The notes: generated by a model not told the origin, from the letters alone. A stretch of 64,000 nt of DNA from Planococcus sp. CP5-4_YE (GCF_019042655.1 NZ_JAHPZO010000001.1:398550-462549); one strand, 5' to 3'; shown: positions 40,387-49,489, counted from the stretch's first letter. Numbers and translations: made by a program.

Positions 40387-41958
40387 ATGGAACGCTCACT
40401 GACAATCCGCAAGCGCAATCAATTATTTATCCATCTGTTCGGCTTTGGCAGCCTTGCCCATGTAGTGCTGAATTATTTCGTCGATTTCAACGCTTCGATT
40501 ATAGCACCGATCTTTGGCATGCTTGCCTACTCGGTGCTATTCACTCTACTATATACGAAATTACCCCCTTCACGGTTGCGTTTTGCCATATTATTTGCAT
40601 TAAATGCCTATATTTTAATTTTGCAATTCGAATCGCTGTCCTTTGTCACAGCCATTTACTTTATTATCCCGATTGTTGCCGCTTCGCTTTATAACGATAC
40701 CCGGTCCATCATTGCACTCTCGCTCCTGACCATCATTGAAGTGGCTCTTTTGACATTTGTTTTCGACCGTTTTCAAACGAGCGGTTCGTTAGAGTATATC
40801 CATGTTTCGATGTTGATGTTTTTCGCCCTGATCATGATGCTGACGATCTTGCATAGCTTTTATTTCAGCAATTATTGGCGACAACTGGAACTCCGCAATG
40901 CTTCGATGGAAAAAGCGCTGACTTCAAAAGAAGGCTATCTCGACTTGTTCTTTCAAGCCGCTAAAGACGCGATCGCCGTATTTGATTTTGAAGGGCGCAT
41001 CATTGCGATCAATCCCGCTTTTGTCCAATTATACGGCTGGACTGCAGAAGAATGCCTCGGAAAAATACTTGCGCTTTATCCACCGGAACATGCAGAAGCG
41101 GCGGAATTGCGCGGCGAAAAAGTTCGACAAGGCGAAAGTTTCACGCTCGAAACGGACGATGTCAAAAAAGATGGCACCCGTTTCCCGGCACAAATCACGC
41201 TCTCCCCAATTTTCGATTCACAAGGGCAGGTCATCGCGACGTCTGTCATTTCCCGCGACATCAGTTACCGGAAGGAAACCGAACGGATGCTGTTGCAAAC
41301 GGAAAAACTGAAAATGGCGGGTGAAATTGCGGCCGGTGTGGCACATGAAATCCGCAATCCGATGACCGTCATTTCTGGTTTTGTCCAAATGATGCATAAC
41401 GACCCAAACCACCGCTACCCAAGCTATACGTCATTGATGCAATCAGAACTCGACCGAATCAATTTGATCATCAGTGAATTCCTGATCCTTGCCAAACCGC
41501 AAGCATCCCAGAAGAAACAACTCGATATCGGTAAAATTCTCGACGAATGCATTTTCCTGTTCGGGCCCGAATTCGTTCTCCATGATATTACGGTCAAAGC
41601 CGAAGTCTCAGGCCCGTTTATCGCAGAAGGCGAAGAACATCACTTAAAGCAAGTGTTCATTAATATATTGAAGAACGCAATCGAAGCGATGGAAGACGGC
41701 GGCACCTTGAGAATAACTGCCATTCGCAATGCAGAGAAACTGAAGATCCACTTCCAAGATGATGGTCCCGGCATTCCGCCTCAACTGGCAGAACGCGTAT
41801 TCGAACCGTTCTACACGACAAAAGCTACAGGAACCGGCCTTGGCTTATTGATCTCCCAAAAGATCACACAAGAACATGGCGGCAGCCTGGCAGTCGACAG
41901 CACGGAGGAAAAAGGCGCCTGTGTTATCGTCACTTTGCCGCTATTGCCGGAACAATGA
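40387..41958 (+). CDS. PAS-domain sensor histidine kinase, orphan
   Basis: A 523-residue membrane kinase. Six hydrophobic segments lie in 14-160, a PAS domain in 183-297 (FFQAAKDAIAVFDFEGRI, PAQITLSPIFD), the HisKA domain with His320 in GVAHEIRNPM, and the ATPase domain with NILKNAIEAM, DDGPGIP, FEPFYTTKATGTGLGL. The kinase core resembles the sporulation kinases KinB/KinE of Bacillus. No response regulator is adjacent, so its partner is unknown. It is divergent from the M42 gene. Confidence 0.88.
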   Translation: MERSLTIRKRNQLFIHLFGFGSLAHVVLNYFVDFNASIIAPIFGMLAYSVLFTLLYTKLPPSRLRFAILFALNAYILILQFESLSFVTAIYFIIPIVAASLYNDTRSIIALSLLTIIEVALLTFVFDRFQTSGSLEYIHVSMLMFFALIMMLTILHSFYFSNYWRQLELRNASMEKALTSKEGYLDLFFQAAKDAIAVFDFEGRIIAINPAFVQLYGWTAEECLGKILALYPPEHAEAAELRGEKVRQGESFTLETDDVKKDGTRFPAQITLSPIFDSQGQVIATSVISRDISYRKETERMLLQTEKLKMAGEIAAGVAHEIRNPMTVISGFVQMMHNDPNHRYPSYTSLMQSELDRINLIISEFLILAKPQASQKKQLDIGKILDECIFLFGPEFVLHDITVKAEVSGPFIAEGEEHHLKQVFINILKNAIEAMEDGGTLRITAIRNAEKLKIHFQDDGPGIPPQLAERVFEPFYTTKATGTGLGLLISQKITQEHGGSLAVDSTEEKGACVIVTLPLLPEQ

Positions 41959-41960
41959 AA

Positions 41961-42008
41961 TCTAAGAACCTCCCGCCCTCAAAATCAGGCGGGAGGTTCT
42001 TAGATTTT
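41961..42008. terminator. Bidirectional terminator, kinase and PepSY genes
   Basis: A 17-bp perfect stem starting TCTAAGAACCTCCCGCC with a 10-nt loop; TTTT or TTTC follows. The genes converge here. Confidence 0.88.
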
Positions 42009-42011
42009 ACA

Positions 42012-42512
42012 TCAATCGTCATCGTCATGATCATCGTCATCATAGTTGTCGTCGTTGTCGTCGTTGTCATCATCGTAGTTGTCATCATCATCATCATCAT
42101 CATCATCCGCTTCTACCGACACTACAGTCCCATCTGCTGCGTCCACAATGACATCGTAATCGGTTTTTCCATCTTCAAGCTCTACTTCGTAATACACCCA
42201 GCCGCCTTCGTTCTCACGTTCTACCTCTTCCACTTTTCCTGGGGCCGCGCTTTGTGCAGCTTCGATCGCTTGCTGTTTTTCGATGAACTGTTGGCCGTTC
42301 TTTTCAGCTTGCTCCATGTCGCTAGCTTCTGCCTTCATAACGCCTGATGACGATTGACTGCTCGAGCTGTCTGCTGCAACATCCTTGAATAGCTGTTCAC
42401 TTTGCACATTTTGCTTTTCCAACTTTTCTCCAGTGTCATCTGTACCAGCGAGAGCCAATCCGCCGAACGCCAAAATGCCTGCTGCTGCTGAAATATAGAT
42501 TAGTTTTTTCAT
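42012..42512 (-). CDS. Secreted PepSY-domain protein with Asp-rich tail (YkoI-like)
   Basis: A 166-residue exported protein. Residues 1-22 are a signal peptide ending ALA. A Ser-rich spacer follows, then one PepSY domain (about 76-136: AIEAAQSAAPGKVEEVE, YYEVELEDGKTDYDVIVDA). The last 32 residues are almost only Asp with Asn, Tyr and His, likely binding Ca2+ or other cations at the wall. It lies below the two-component operon containing another PepSY gene, like ykoI next to ykoGHJ in B. subtilis. It has its own ribosome site (GGAGG). Confidence 0.82.
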   Translation of the reverse strand: MKKLIYISAAAGILAFGGLALAGTDDTGEKLEKQNVQSEQLFKDVAADSSSSQSSSGVMKAEASDMEQAEKNGQQFIEKQQAIEAAQSAAPGKVEEVERENEGGWVYYEVELEDGKTDYDVIVDAADGTVVSVEADDDDDDDDDNYDDDNDDNDDNYDDDDHDDDD

Positions 42513-42621
42513 CTTAATCTCCTCCTATTCTGTGATTACTTTGAATATAACCAGCTAAGCTTAAGCTGCGCTTAAACAAAGATGAGAAATTCATGAGAAT
42601 AGAAAAGTTCAACAACATCCA

Positions 42622-42675
42622 TAAAAAAAGCGTCTTCAACTCGAATCATAGCTGATTTGCTATCAACCATGATTC
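42622..42675 (-). terminator. Possible terminator of the two-component operon
   Basis: GAATCATGGTTGAT and ATCAGCTATGATTC pair over 14 bp with two wobbles. A run of seven T follows but 13 nt after the stem, which is unusual. Confidence 0.4.
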
Positions 42676-42703
42676 CATGAAAACGGTATTCCTTCAATTC
42701 TTC

Positions 42704-43420
42704 TCAATCATCCCATTCCACAGTCATCGTCTCTCCGCGAATGGCATGGATTTGAATCGTCACTTCCCGATCGGATGCGTCATCATCCATTTCAACCAAA
42801 TAATAGCCGCCGTCTGTTGTTTGGACAAATTCGACTTCGTCGACTGTTCCATCCAAAGTCTCTTTTGCGATAGCGATGGCTGCATCCTGGCTAATGATGC
42901 GTTTCGGTTCTTGTTGTGCAGGCGCTGAATCCGGTTCAGGCTCAGCCGAGGTTTCCAGCGCTTCTGTTTGGACATCCATTACTTCCCCGGTCTCTGCGGA
43001 AATGAACAAGATTTTCCGTTCCGTCTCACTGTGGATTTCCACTTCGTAAAGATTATCCGATTCTATATATTGGGTTTCTTTTATTTCCCCTGGCTCCGCT
43101 GCTCTGGCTGCTTCGCTTGCTTGCTCTTCAGATAGTACTTTTGCAGGTCCGGTTTTCTCCAGCAATTCAAGTGATTCGACTTGTCCATCGGCGCGGTTGA
43201 TGGTCGCTAAATACGTTCCATCTTCACGCTTGAATTCGATCTGGTAAAACCCCTCCGTTTCAGTAGCCTTTTCAATCGCACCGCCGTAAAGCTGTTCAAT
43301 CGATTGTGCCGCTTCATCCATCGTTACAGAATCAGCAGCCGTTCTCGGAAACAGGAAAAAAGCCAGCGCCGCGATGGAAAAAACAGTGATGACGATTCCG
43401 ATAGCCCACCATTTTCGCAT
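42704..43420 (-). CDS. Membrane-anchored protein with PepSY repeats (YkoJ-like)
   Basis: A 238-residue protein with one N-terminal helix (about 4-24) and an outward-facing chain. PepSY-like units are visible at about 35-88, 92-150 and 173-236, each with a helix followed by strands such as YQIEFKREDGTYLATINRADG and YEVEIHSETERKILFIS; an acidic Pro-rich linker lies at 150-170. It is the third gene of the regulator-kinase operon, starting at the kinase stop. ATG 43420 has GGAGGG six bases upstream. PepSY domains are thought to bind or inhibit peptidases; here it may modulate the kinase. Confidence 0.82.
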   Translation of the reverse strand: MRKWWAIGIVITVFSIAALAFFLFPRTAADSVTMDEAAQSIEQLYGGAIEKATETEGFYQIEFKREDGTYLATINRADGQVESLELLEKTGPAKVLSEEQASEAARAAEPGEIKETQYIESDNLYEVEIHSETERKILFISAETGEVMDVQTEALETSAEPEPDSAPAQQEPKRIISQDAAIAIAKETLDGTVDEVEFVQTTDGGYYLVEMDDDASDREVTIQIHAIRGETMTVEWDD

Positions 43421-43422
43421 GA

Positions 43423-44793
43423 TCATCCCTCCTGTCCTGATTGTAACTCCACAACATTAAAATTCCCTGAGAAAACGATTGTTACCGTCGTCCCCAATTG
43501 TTCAATGCTGTCGATTTCGAGACGCAGGTGAAGTGAATCAGCCAATTCCTTGGCGAGTGAGAGGCCAAGCCCAAATCCCCCGGTCTCGCGGCTTCTCGCC
43601 TTGTCTACGCGGTAAAAGCGCTCAAACACATGAGGCACCGATTCTTTTGGGATGCCGACACCATAATCACGGATTTTGATATATACCGCCCCGTCCTTGC
43701 CCGCTTCCATATCAATACCGTCTTCACTATATTTCCTTGCATTATCTAGCAGGATATAGAGCAATTGCTTGAGTTGCTGGACATCGGTTTCGACAATCAG
43801 CGGCTGCTGTGACTGCAGGCGGAACTCCCTGTCATAGGATGCGTTCATTGCCGTCATGACTTGACTCAGCAGCGGCTCCAAGTCGGTTTTTTGCCAATCC
43901 ATTTGGGCTTGGCTGCGCCTTGCGATATGCAATAATTGTTCAATCAGCTGGCGCATTCGTTCCGTTTCAGCGCGTATCGCCGTCAAGGCTTCTTCCTGCA
44001 GTGCCGGGTCTTGCGAACCCCTGCGCTGCAATAAATCGGCATAGCTTGAAATGACCGTGAGCGGCGTTTTCAGTTCATGGGAGGCATTGGAAACGAATTC
44101 TTCCTGTTTGCGGTAATTTTCTTCCAATAAACCGATCATTTCATTGAAGGTGACGCCCATTTGGCTTAGTTCATCCCGCGACTCTCCAGCGACGGGCAAC
44201 TTCTCGAAGGAACCGTCACGCTGGATGCGCCGCATCGTCCCGGTAAGTCCTTCGATCGGGCGGGTCAATACTCGGCCAAGCAATGCACTTGATAGAAAAA
44301 TCGGAATCATCGAGAGCAGCGTGACGGAGATGAGCACAAGCCGCAAAGCCGCGAGGTTTGCTGTCACTTCCTTGAGCGATTGGGCGACGATCAATTCCAC
44401 CACTTCACCGCCAGGCCAGATCACGGGTGCCGTGACGTAGGCAAATTGTTCTTCTGCAACAGCCATTCTTCCCGAAGTACCTTCGACATCATTTGGAAAT
44501 TCTACACTGACTGATGGATCCTGGATAATTGTATTCAGCAAGCCGCTGCTTCGGTTTTTCTCCTTGATCAATCCGTCGACCGGCACGTAGGCGCGCAAAA
44601 TATTATCCGGCGATTCTTCATTATTATTGGCATTGAACTTCGCAACCATCACTTCCACTTCCGACTCTAGCCGCTCGACTTCCGTTTCATAAGCCAGACT
44701 GCTAAAAGAGTAGTAGATGACGACCGCCAGGATCAGCAGCACGAAGAACATCAACAAAGTCGAGGACAAATGAATTTTATGCTTGAGCTTCAT
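43423..44793 (-). CDS. Sensor histidine kinase (YkoH-like)
   Basis: A 456-residue kinase with two membrane helices (about 12-32 and 150-175) around a 115-residue outer sensor domain, a HAMP linker (180-232), HisKA with the phospho-His in SNASHELKTPLTVIS, and an ATPase domain with LDNARKYSEDG, DYGVGIP and GGFGLGLSLA. The start overlaps the regulator gene by 17 nt, so they form one unit. Stimulus unknown; in B. subtilis YkoGH is linked to envelope stress only loosely. Confidence 0.9.
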   Translation of the reverse strand: MKLKHKIHLSSTLLMFFVLLILAVVIYYSFSSLAYETEVERLESEVEVMVAKFNANNNEESPDNILRAYVPVDGLIKEKNRSSGLLNTIIQDPSVSVEFPNDVEGTSGRMAVAEEQFAYVTAPVIWPGGEVVELIVAQSLKEVTANLAALRLVLISVTLLSMIPIFLSSALLGRVLTRPIEGLTGTMRRIQRDGSFEKLPVAGESRDELSQMGVTFNEMIGLLEENYRKQEEFVSNASHELKTPLTVISSYADLLQRRGSQDPALQEEALTAIRAETERMRQLIEQLLHIARRSQAQMDWQKTDLEPLLSQVMTAMNASYDREFRLQSQQPLIVETDVQQLKQLLYILLDNARKYSEDGIDMEAGKDGAVYIKIRDYGVGIPKESVPHVFERFYRVDKARSRETGGFGLGLSLAKELADSLHLRLEIDSIEQLGTTVTIVFSGNFNVVELQSGQEG

Positions 44794-45472
44794 GCGCTTG
44801 CTCCTTCAAGACATATCCGACGCCCCGCACGGTCTGCAGGTAAGTGGTTTCTTCGCCGAAATCGATCTTTTTGCGCAAATAACGGATATAGACGTCGATG
44901 ACATTCGTGTCGCCGTAATAATCATAGCCCCACACCGCATTCAGTAATTGTTCACGGCCCAACACTTGTTTTGGGTGGCGCATCAAGTACAATACCAGAT
45001 CAAATTCACGAGGCGTCAATTCAATCTGCCGCCCCGCCCTTTCGACTTCCCTCGTGCTTTCATTGAGCGTAAGTTCTTCAAAACGGTGTAAGTTTTCATC
45101 AGCTGAGTGTTTTCCCCTTAAATTGGCACGGATTCTGGCAAGCAGCTCCTCGATTTCAAAAGGTTTCGTCACGTAGTCATTGGCACCTAAGTCAAGTCCA
45201 GCCACTTTGTCTTTGACATCGTTTTTAGCGGTCAGTAAAATGACCGGCAACTTGGCATCAGATGCACGGATCCGTTTTAAGACATCGAGCCCTTGGATTT
45301 CCGGCAGCATCAAATCGAGCAGCACTAGATCCCATTCCTGCTCCCGGAAATGGATCAAGGCTTCCGAACCTGTCAAAGCGACCGCAGTTTCATAGCCTTC
45401 GAATTTCAGTTCCAACTCCAGGACACGGGCGATACTTTTTTCATCTTCCACGATCAAAATGCGCTCCGTCAT
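44777..45472 (-). CDS. OmpR/PhoB-family response regulator (YkoG-like)
   Basis: A 231-residue regulator. Receiver domain 1-118 with Asp8/Asp9-Glu acidic pocket, phospho-acceptor Asp53 in LVLLDLMLPE, and Lys103-type VTKPFE. The winged helix at 130-228 shows LTPREFDLVLYLMRH and VIDVYIRYLRKKI. ATG 45472 has AAGGGAG at seven bases; a GTG two codons earlier is possible. First gene of the regulator-kinase-PepSY operon. Confidence 0.92.
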   Translation of the reverse strand: MTERILIVEDEKSIARVLELELKFEGYETAVALTGSEALIHFREQEWDLVLLDLMLPEIQGLDVLKRIRASDAKLPVILLTAKNDVKDKVAGLDLGANDYVTKPFEIEELLARIRANLRGKHSADENLHRFEELTLNESTREVERAGRQIELTPREFDLVLYLMRHPKQVLGREQLLNAVWGYDYYGDTNVIDVYIRYLRKKIDFGEETTYLQTVRGVGYVLKEQAHEAQA

Positions 45473-45507
45473 CTGCACACTCCCTTTTTTCCTTAATCAT
45501 AGCAGGT

Positions 45508-45540
45508 TCAAAAAGAAAAAAGCGACCTAAAGGCCGCTTT
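45508..45540 (-). terminator. Terminator of the aldehyde dehydrogenase operon
   Basis: AAAGCGGCCT and AGGTCGCTTT with a 2-nt loop and one G-U, then TTTTTCTTTTT on the minus strand. Confidence 0.82.
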
Positions 45541-46929
45541 CTACTTCAAGACTGTCCGGATCCATTTTGCTTTATTTTTATAAGGCGGGAACGTCAAGTT
45601 GGTCGACAGTTTCGTGGACTTTTTGACGATCGATTTGGCATGGGTAAAGGTCTCAAAGCTTGATTTTCCATGATACGAATTCATGCCCGATGGCCCAACG
45701 CCACCAAATGGCAAGTAATGGCTGCCAACATGTGAGACGGTGTCGTTGATGCAGCCTCCGCCGAATGGCAATTGGTCTAGGAAGAACCGGATGGCCCGCT
45801 CATTCTCAGAGAATAGATAGGCAGACAGCGGCTTCGGCAAACGCCGGATATCACGCAGCAATTTTGGCAAGTCGTTATAAGTGATGATCGGCAAAACCGG
45901 CCCGAACAATTCGTCTTCCATTGATGGGCTGTTCCAATCGATGTTGTCGAGCAATGTCGGTTCAATATAACGATCGGCTCTATCGAAGTCGCCGCCATAG
46001 ACAATATGGACTTTTTCTTTTTCAATGATTCCAGTCAGCCGGTCATGATGTTTTTCATTGACGATGCGTCCGTAATCTGGGCTATCCTGGGCGTTGTCGC
46101 CATAAAACTTACGGATCGTCTGGATAAAGATTTTCATGAAGTCCGCCTTTACCGACTCATGGACACAAAGGTAATCCGGGGCCACACAAGTTTGTCCGGT
46201 ATTCATGAATTTGCCCCAGGCGATGCGTTTGGCCGCAAGCTCCAGGTTGGCCGTTTGGTCGACAATTACCGGGCTCTTGCCGCCGAGCTCCAAAGTAATC
46301 GGGGTCAACCGTTCGGATGCCGCTTTCATGACCACTTTCCCGACCGGCACGCTGCCGGTAAAGAAAATATAATCAAACGAAGCATGGATCAGTGCCGTCA
46401 CTTCCTCGCGCTCACCTTCGACCACTTTGACGTAATGGGGCTGAAAACATTCCTCTAGGACCGTGCGGATGACGCTTGCGACGTTCGGCGTCGCTTCAGA
46501 GGGCTTGACGACGGCGCAATTGCCGGATGCCAGTGCGCCGATGAGCGGTTCCATGGCCAATTGGAACGGATAATTAAACGGGCCGATGACCAGCACTGAG
46601 CCGTACGGTTCACGGATGACGAAACTTTTTGCAGGCTGCAGGTGGATTGGTGTTTTTACTTGCTCAGGCTTCATCCAATCCTCAAGATGCTTCGTCATAT
46701 GGCCGATACTGTCGAGCACAAAACCTACTTCCGTCGCATATCCTTCAAACTCACTTTTTCCAAGGTCTAATTGCAGTGCTTCGATAATATCATCTTCATG
46801 TGATTGAATCGCCGATTTTAAGCGCTGCAGCTGCGCAACGCGGAAATCCGCCGATTTTGTCACGCCTGTAAAATAATAGCCTCGTTGATCAGCTATCATA
46901 TCCTCTACATCATTCGCTGTAAAATTCAT
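45541..46929 (-). CDS. Aldehyde dehydrogenase (fatty-aldehyde type)
   Basis: A 462-residue NAD(P)-dependent enzyme. LELGGKSP carries the general base Glu214, GQTCVAP the nucleophile Cys248, and GPFNYPFQLAMEPLIGA the cofactor segment. Shorter than most ALDHs at the front, like the ALDH3/YwdH group that oxidises medium- and long-chain aldehydes. It starts 18 nt after the oxidoreductase gene with AGGAGG and is cotranscribed. Specificity inferred from group only. Confidence 0.9.
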   Translation of the reverse strand: MNFTANDVEDMIADQRGYYFTGVTKSADFRVAQLQRLKSAIQSHEDDIIEALQLDLGKSEFEGYATEVGFVLDSIGHMTKHLEDWMKPEQVKTPIHLQPAKSFVIREPYGSVLVIGPFNYPFQLAMEPLIGALASGNCAVVKPSEATPNVASVIRTVLEECFQPHYVKVVEGEREEVTALIHASFDYIFFTGSVPVGKVVMKAASERLTPITLELGGKSPVIVDQTANLELAAKRIAWGKFMNTGQTCVAPDYLCVHESVKADFMKIFIQTIRKFYGDNAQDSPDYGRIVNEKHHDRLTGIIEKEKVHIVYGGDFDRADRYIEPTLLDNIDWNSPSMEDELFGPVLPIITYNDLPKLLRDIRRLPKPLSAYLFSENERAIRFFLDQLPFGGGCINDTVSHVGSHYLPFGGVGPSGMNSYHGKSSFETFTHAKSIVKKSTKLSTNLTFPPYKNKAKWIRTVLK

Positions 46930-46947
46930 TGTGAAAACCTCCTGTGG

Positions 46948-47868
46948 TCATTTCAATAATTGGTCGATATAACGCTGGACGACCAAGCCTTCGTCAAAAC
47001 CGACGAGGAACGTCGATTGTTCTTTCATTTCATCAAATAGGGAACGCACTGATTTTTCCGTTTGCACCTCTTCACGTGTTTCCCCTCGTTCTTCCCGGTA
47101 CAAACGCGACCAGTTTTCAAGCGTCAATACACCGTCTTCGCCATACACTTTAAATTGCAGCAACTCGTTCTGCCCTAAACCGCTCATGCCAGACAGTAAA
47201 AACGGCGAACCTTGCTGCGTTTTGCCGTGGGCGATGATTCCGGTTTCACATTTTTCAACGTCTTCCGGGAAATCCACTTGGTGTGCGGAAATCTCCAATG
47301 TGCCAAACAAGCGATGCATTAACTGCAAATAATGAGGAAAGACTTCCCGTACAAATCCGCCTTGGTCCCTGGAGGCAATCCACGGATTTTGCTGCCATGC
47401 CCTCGGCCACTCCGGAAACACCGTATGCAACTCGATGCGGCGAATTTTTCCGATGTCTCCCCCTTTGATGCGCATCGCCATGTCGCGGACGATCGGCGAA
47501 TACATCAACGGAAAATGCATGGCAGTGTGGATCCGGTTGTTCGTCGCGGACTCTGCCATCGCCTGTGCCGCCTGTGAGTCATGGGCAAGCGGCTTTTCGC
47601 ACAATACATGCAAGCCCCTTCTTGCTGCAGTTTCTGCAAGCTCTGCATGGCTGTTGGGCGGTGTGCCGATGTAGACCCAATCGATGTCAGCTTGGAACAG
47701 TTTGTCCAAGGAGTCGGTGACGGCTACGCCGTAGTGCTCTTGGATGTAGTTTAGCCGATTCCTGTCCGTGTCATAAACCGCTTCGATTTGTGCTGCATCA
47801 TCTTGTTGGATTTGCTTGATGATGCGCTCCCCGACAATTCCCGCACCAATAATTCCAATCGCTATCAA
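46948..47868 (-). CDS. Gfo/Idh/MocA-family oxidoreductase
   Basis: A 306-residue NAD(P)-dependent enzyme: Rossmann fold from IGIIGAGIVGE, the family motif CEKPLAHD near residue 90, and the C-terminal alpha/beta domain with the EVFPHYLQLMHRLFG segment in which His often binds substrate. The likely start is TTG 47868, eight bases after AGGGG; the ATG two codons earlier lies too close to that site. Substrate unknown (often sugars, inositols or their derivatives). Followed by the aldehyde dehydrogenase gene. Confidence 0.83.
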   Translation of the reverse strand: MIAIGIIGAGIVGERIIKQIQQDDAAQIEAVYDTDRNRLNYIQEHYGVAVTDSLDKLFQADIDWVYIGTPPNSHAELAETAARRGLHVLCEKPLAHDSQAAQAMAESATNNRIHTAMHFPLMYSPIVRDMAMRIKGGDIGKIRRIELHTVFPEWPRAWQQNPWIASRDQGGFVREVFPHYLQLMHRLFGTLEISAHQVDFPEDVEKCETGIIAHGKTQQGSPFLLSGMSGLGQNELLQFKVYGEDGVLTLENWSRLYREERGETREEVQTEKSVRSLFDEMKEQSTFLVGFDEGLVVQRYIDQLLK

Positions 47869-47965
47869 AACCATCGCCCCTTTTTTGTTTCATTGTTTAT
47901 AAGTGTAACCTTCCGGGGTATAGAATAGTCAAACAATTACATTCAGAAGAATAGGAGGAAACAAC

Positions 47966-48103
47966 ATGAATGAGCAGAAAAACTGGTGGGAGCCGATCTT
48001 TACGGGAACATTGGAAATGGGCGTCGATAAAGAAAAGTTAGAAACCATTAACGAAGACAGCCTATTGTACTTCGGCGACACAACCAGCACCTTGGAGCAA
48101 TAA
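47966..48103 (+). CDS. Small acidic protein of unknown function
   Basis: A 45-residue reading frame with a perfect AGGAGGAA six bases before ATG. The product (MNEQKNWWEPIFTGTLEM...) is acidic, has two adjacent tryptophans and no membrane segment. A strong hairpin terminator follows at 48135, so it looks like a complete single-gene unit. I recognise no family. Confidence 0.6.
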   Translation: MNEQKNWWEPIFTGTLEMGVDKEKLETINEDSLLYFGDTTSTLEQ

Positions 48104-48134
48104 ATGATGCCTGTCCTTCACACCTATACATAGC

Positions 48135-48174
48135 AGCGCTTGATCCGGACTGATGCGGAGCAAGCGCTTTTTTT
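48135..48174 (+). terminator. Terminator after the 45-residue gene
   Basis: AGCGCTTG and CAAGCGCT arms with a structured 18-nt interior, then TTTTTTT. Confidence 0.85.
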
Positions 48175-48246
48175 ATGGAATCCAGGCCGCTTATTGTCGA
48201 CCGCACTTGTTTTCGCTATAATTCGAAATAGAAAGCAGGGATTGCC

Positions 48247-48966
48247 ATGAAGTCACTCGTCTTATTTTTGATCAGCCTGCTGTTTTTGGCAGGCTGCACC
48301 TTTCCTGGCACCACCGATACAAGCGGCACTGACGACAGGACAGCTGTAGAAGTCACCGAAGTCATCGATGGGGACACGGTGAAAATCATCTATGACGGCA
48401 AAGAAACCACGGTCCGTTATTTATTGGTCGATACTCCGGAAACAAATCATCCGAGGTTCGGCAAGCAGCCGCTAGGACCTGAAGCGACAGAACGCAACCG
48501 CGATCTGATCGAACAAGCACAGCAAATCGAGATAGAATTCGATGTCGGCGACCGGTTTGATGACTATGACCGCCTGCTCGCTTATTTTTACGCTGATGGG
48601 AAAAGCATACAAGAGCAATTACTTGAAGAAGGCTTTGCCCGAGTTGCCTATATCTTCCCGCCGAATACACGCTATGTAGATGAATTCCGCGACGCTGAGG
48701 CCGACGCGAAAGATGCTGAAATCGGTATTTGGGAATACGAAAATTATTCGACAGACCGCGGATTTAATGCAGATGCTTACGGGCAAACTGAAGTAGATGG
48801 CACCGATACCGCTGATGACTGCCGCATTAAAGGCAATATCAATCGGAGCGGCAATAAAATTTATCACATGCCCGGCTCTCCTTCCTATGAAGAGACCAAT
48901 CCTGAACAATGGTTCTGTACGAAGCAGCAAGCAAGAGATGCTGGTTTCCGCAGTTCCGGCCAGTAA
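48247..48966 (+). CDS. Thermonuclease-like lipoprotein with C-terminal sunset-type domain
   Basis: A 239-residue exported nuclease. The signal ends in LAGC (Cys17). The staphylococcal-nuclease fold spans 34-165 with the catalytic set Asp41, Arg57, Asp62, Glu65 and Arg109 (DGDT, VRYLLVDTPE, YDRLLAY). After a linker, CRIKGNINRSGNKIYHMPGS and EQWFCTKQQARDAGFR form a small cysteine-bounded wall-associated domain seen on many Bacillales nucleases. It degrades extracellular DNA/RNA with Ca2+. Confidence 0.9.
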   Translation: MKSLVLFLISLLFLAGCTFPGTTDTSGTDDRTAVEVTEVIDGDTVKIIYDGKETTVRYLLVDTPETNHPRFGKQPLGPEATERNRDLIEQAQQIEIEFDVGDRFDDYDRLLAYFYADGKSIQEQLLEEGFARVAYIFPPNTRYVDEFRDAEADAKDAEIGIWEYENYSTDRGFNADAYGQTEVDGTDTADDCRIKGNINRSGNKIYHMPGSPSYEETNPEQWFCTKQQARDAGFRSSGQ

Positions 48967-48982
48967 AAAGAGGAGGAATACG

Positions 48983-49489
48983 ATGCAATTGCTTGTCCTG
49001 CGCCTTGACTACCGCAGCTCCACAACGATCGAAAGCCTTCAAAGCCAGCTTCGCCAGCCGAATTCCAAACTGGCCTTGCAACTGCCGCACATCCCGCTGC
49101 TGGCATATGAAAATACCGCTCCGCTTCATTTGAAGGCAGCACTGGAACCGATTGCCCAAAAAACCCCTGCCCCTTCTTTTCATGCCAGCGATATCGGATT
49201 TTCCAAAGACGGCGCTCGATTTTACTTGCAGGTCCATCCAAATGAAGCACTCGGTGAACTATACAGCTCACTGAAATTGGCAGCACATGAATTTCCCACT
49301 GGCGCTGATGCGCAGTGGCAGCCGCATATTCCGCTCATCGGCAATGTTCCCGCTCCATTTTGGGGCCCGTTATTTTCAAGATTAGCGCTGGAATTTAACT
49401 CTTTGGATGGAAGTGGCGCCGCTGTGGAATGCTGGTCCGTAATCGGCGATCGCACGACAATTGAATGGAGCCTGTTTTTGGACAGCTGA
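48983..49489 (+). CDS. 2'-5' RNA ligase/2H-phosphoesterase-like protein, altered motifs
   Basis: A 168-residue cytosolic protein behind AGAGGAGGAA, 14 nt after the nuclease gene. The overall LigT/2H layout is seen: two half-domains, each with a His motif, PHIPLL (His36) and PHIPLIG (His115). Active 2H enzymes have HxT/S at this point; here Pro replaces Thr/Ser in both, so catalysis is doubtful or altered. Compare the intact HITL/HITI of the yjcG product in this window. The frame is open upstream to 48797 but that overlaps the nuclease. Confidence 0.72.
   Translation: MQLLVLRLDYRSSTTIESLQSQLRQPNSKLALQLPHIPLLAYENTAPLHLKAALEPIAQKTPAPSFHASDIGFSKDGARFYLQVHPNEALGELYSSLKLAAHEFPTGADAQWQPHIPLIGNVPAPFWGPLFSRLALEFNSLDGSGAAVECWSVIGDRTTIEWSLFLDS

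Noticed and set aside
46006..46458. 150-codon plus-strand frame opposite the aldehyde dehydrogenase gene
   Set aside because: Antisense shadow within a well-conserved gene; no ribosome site.
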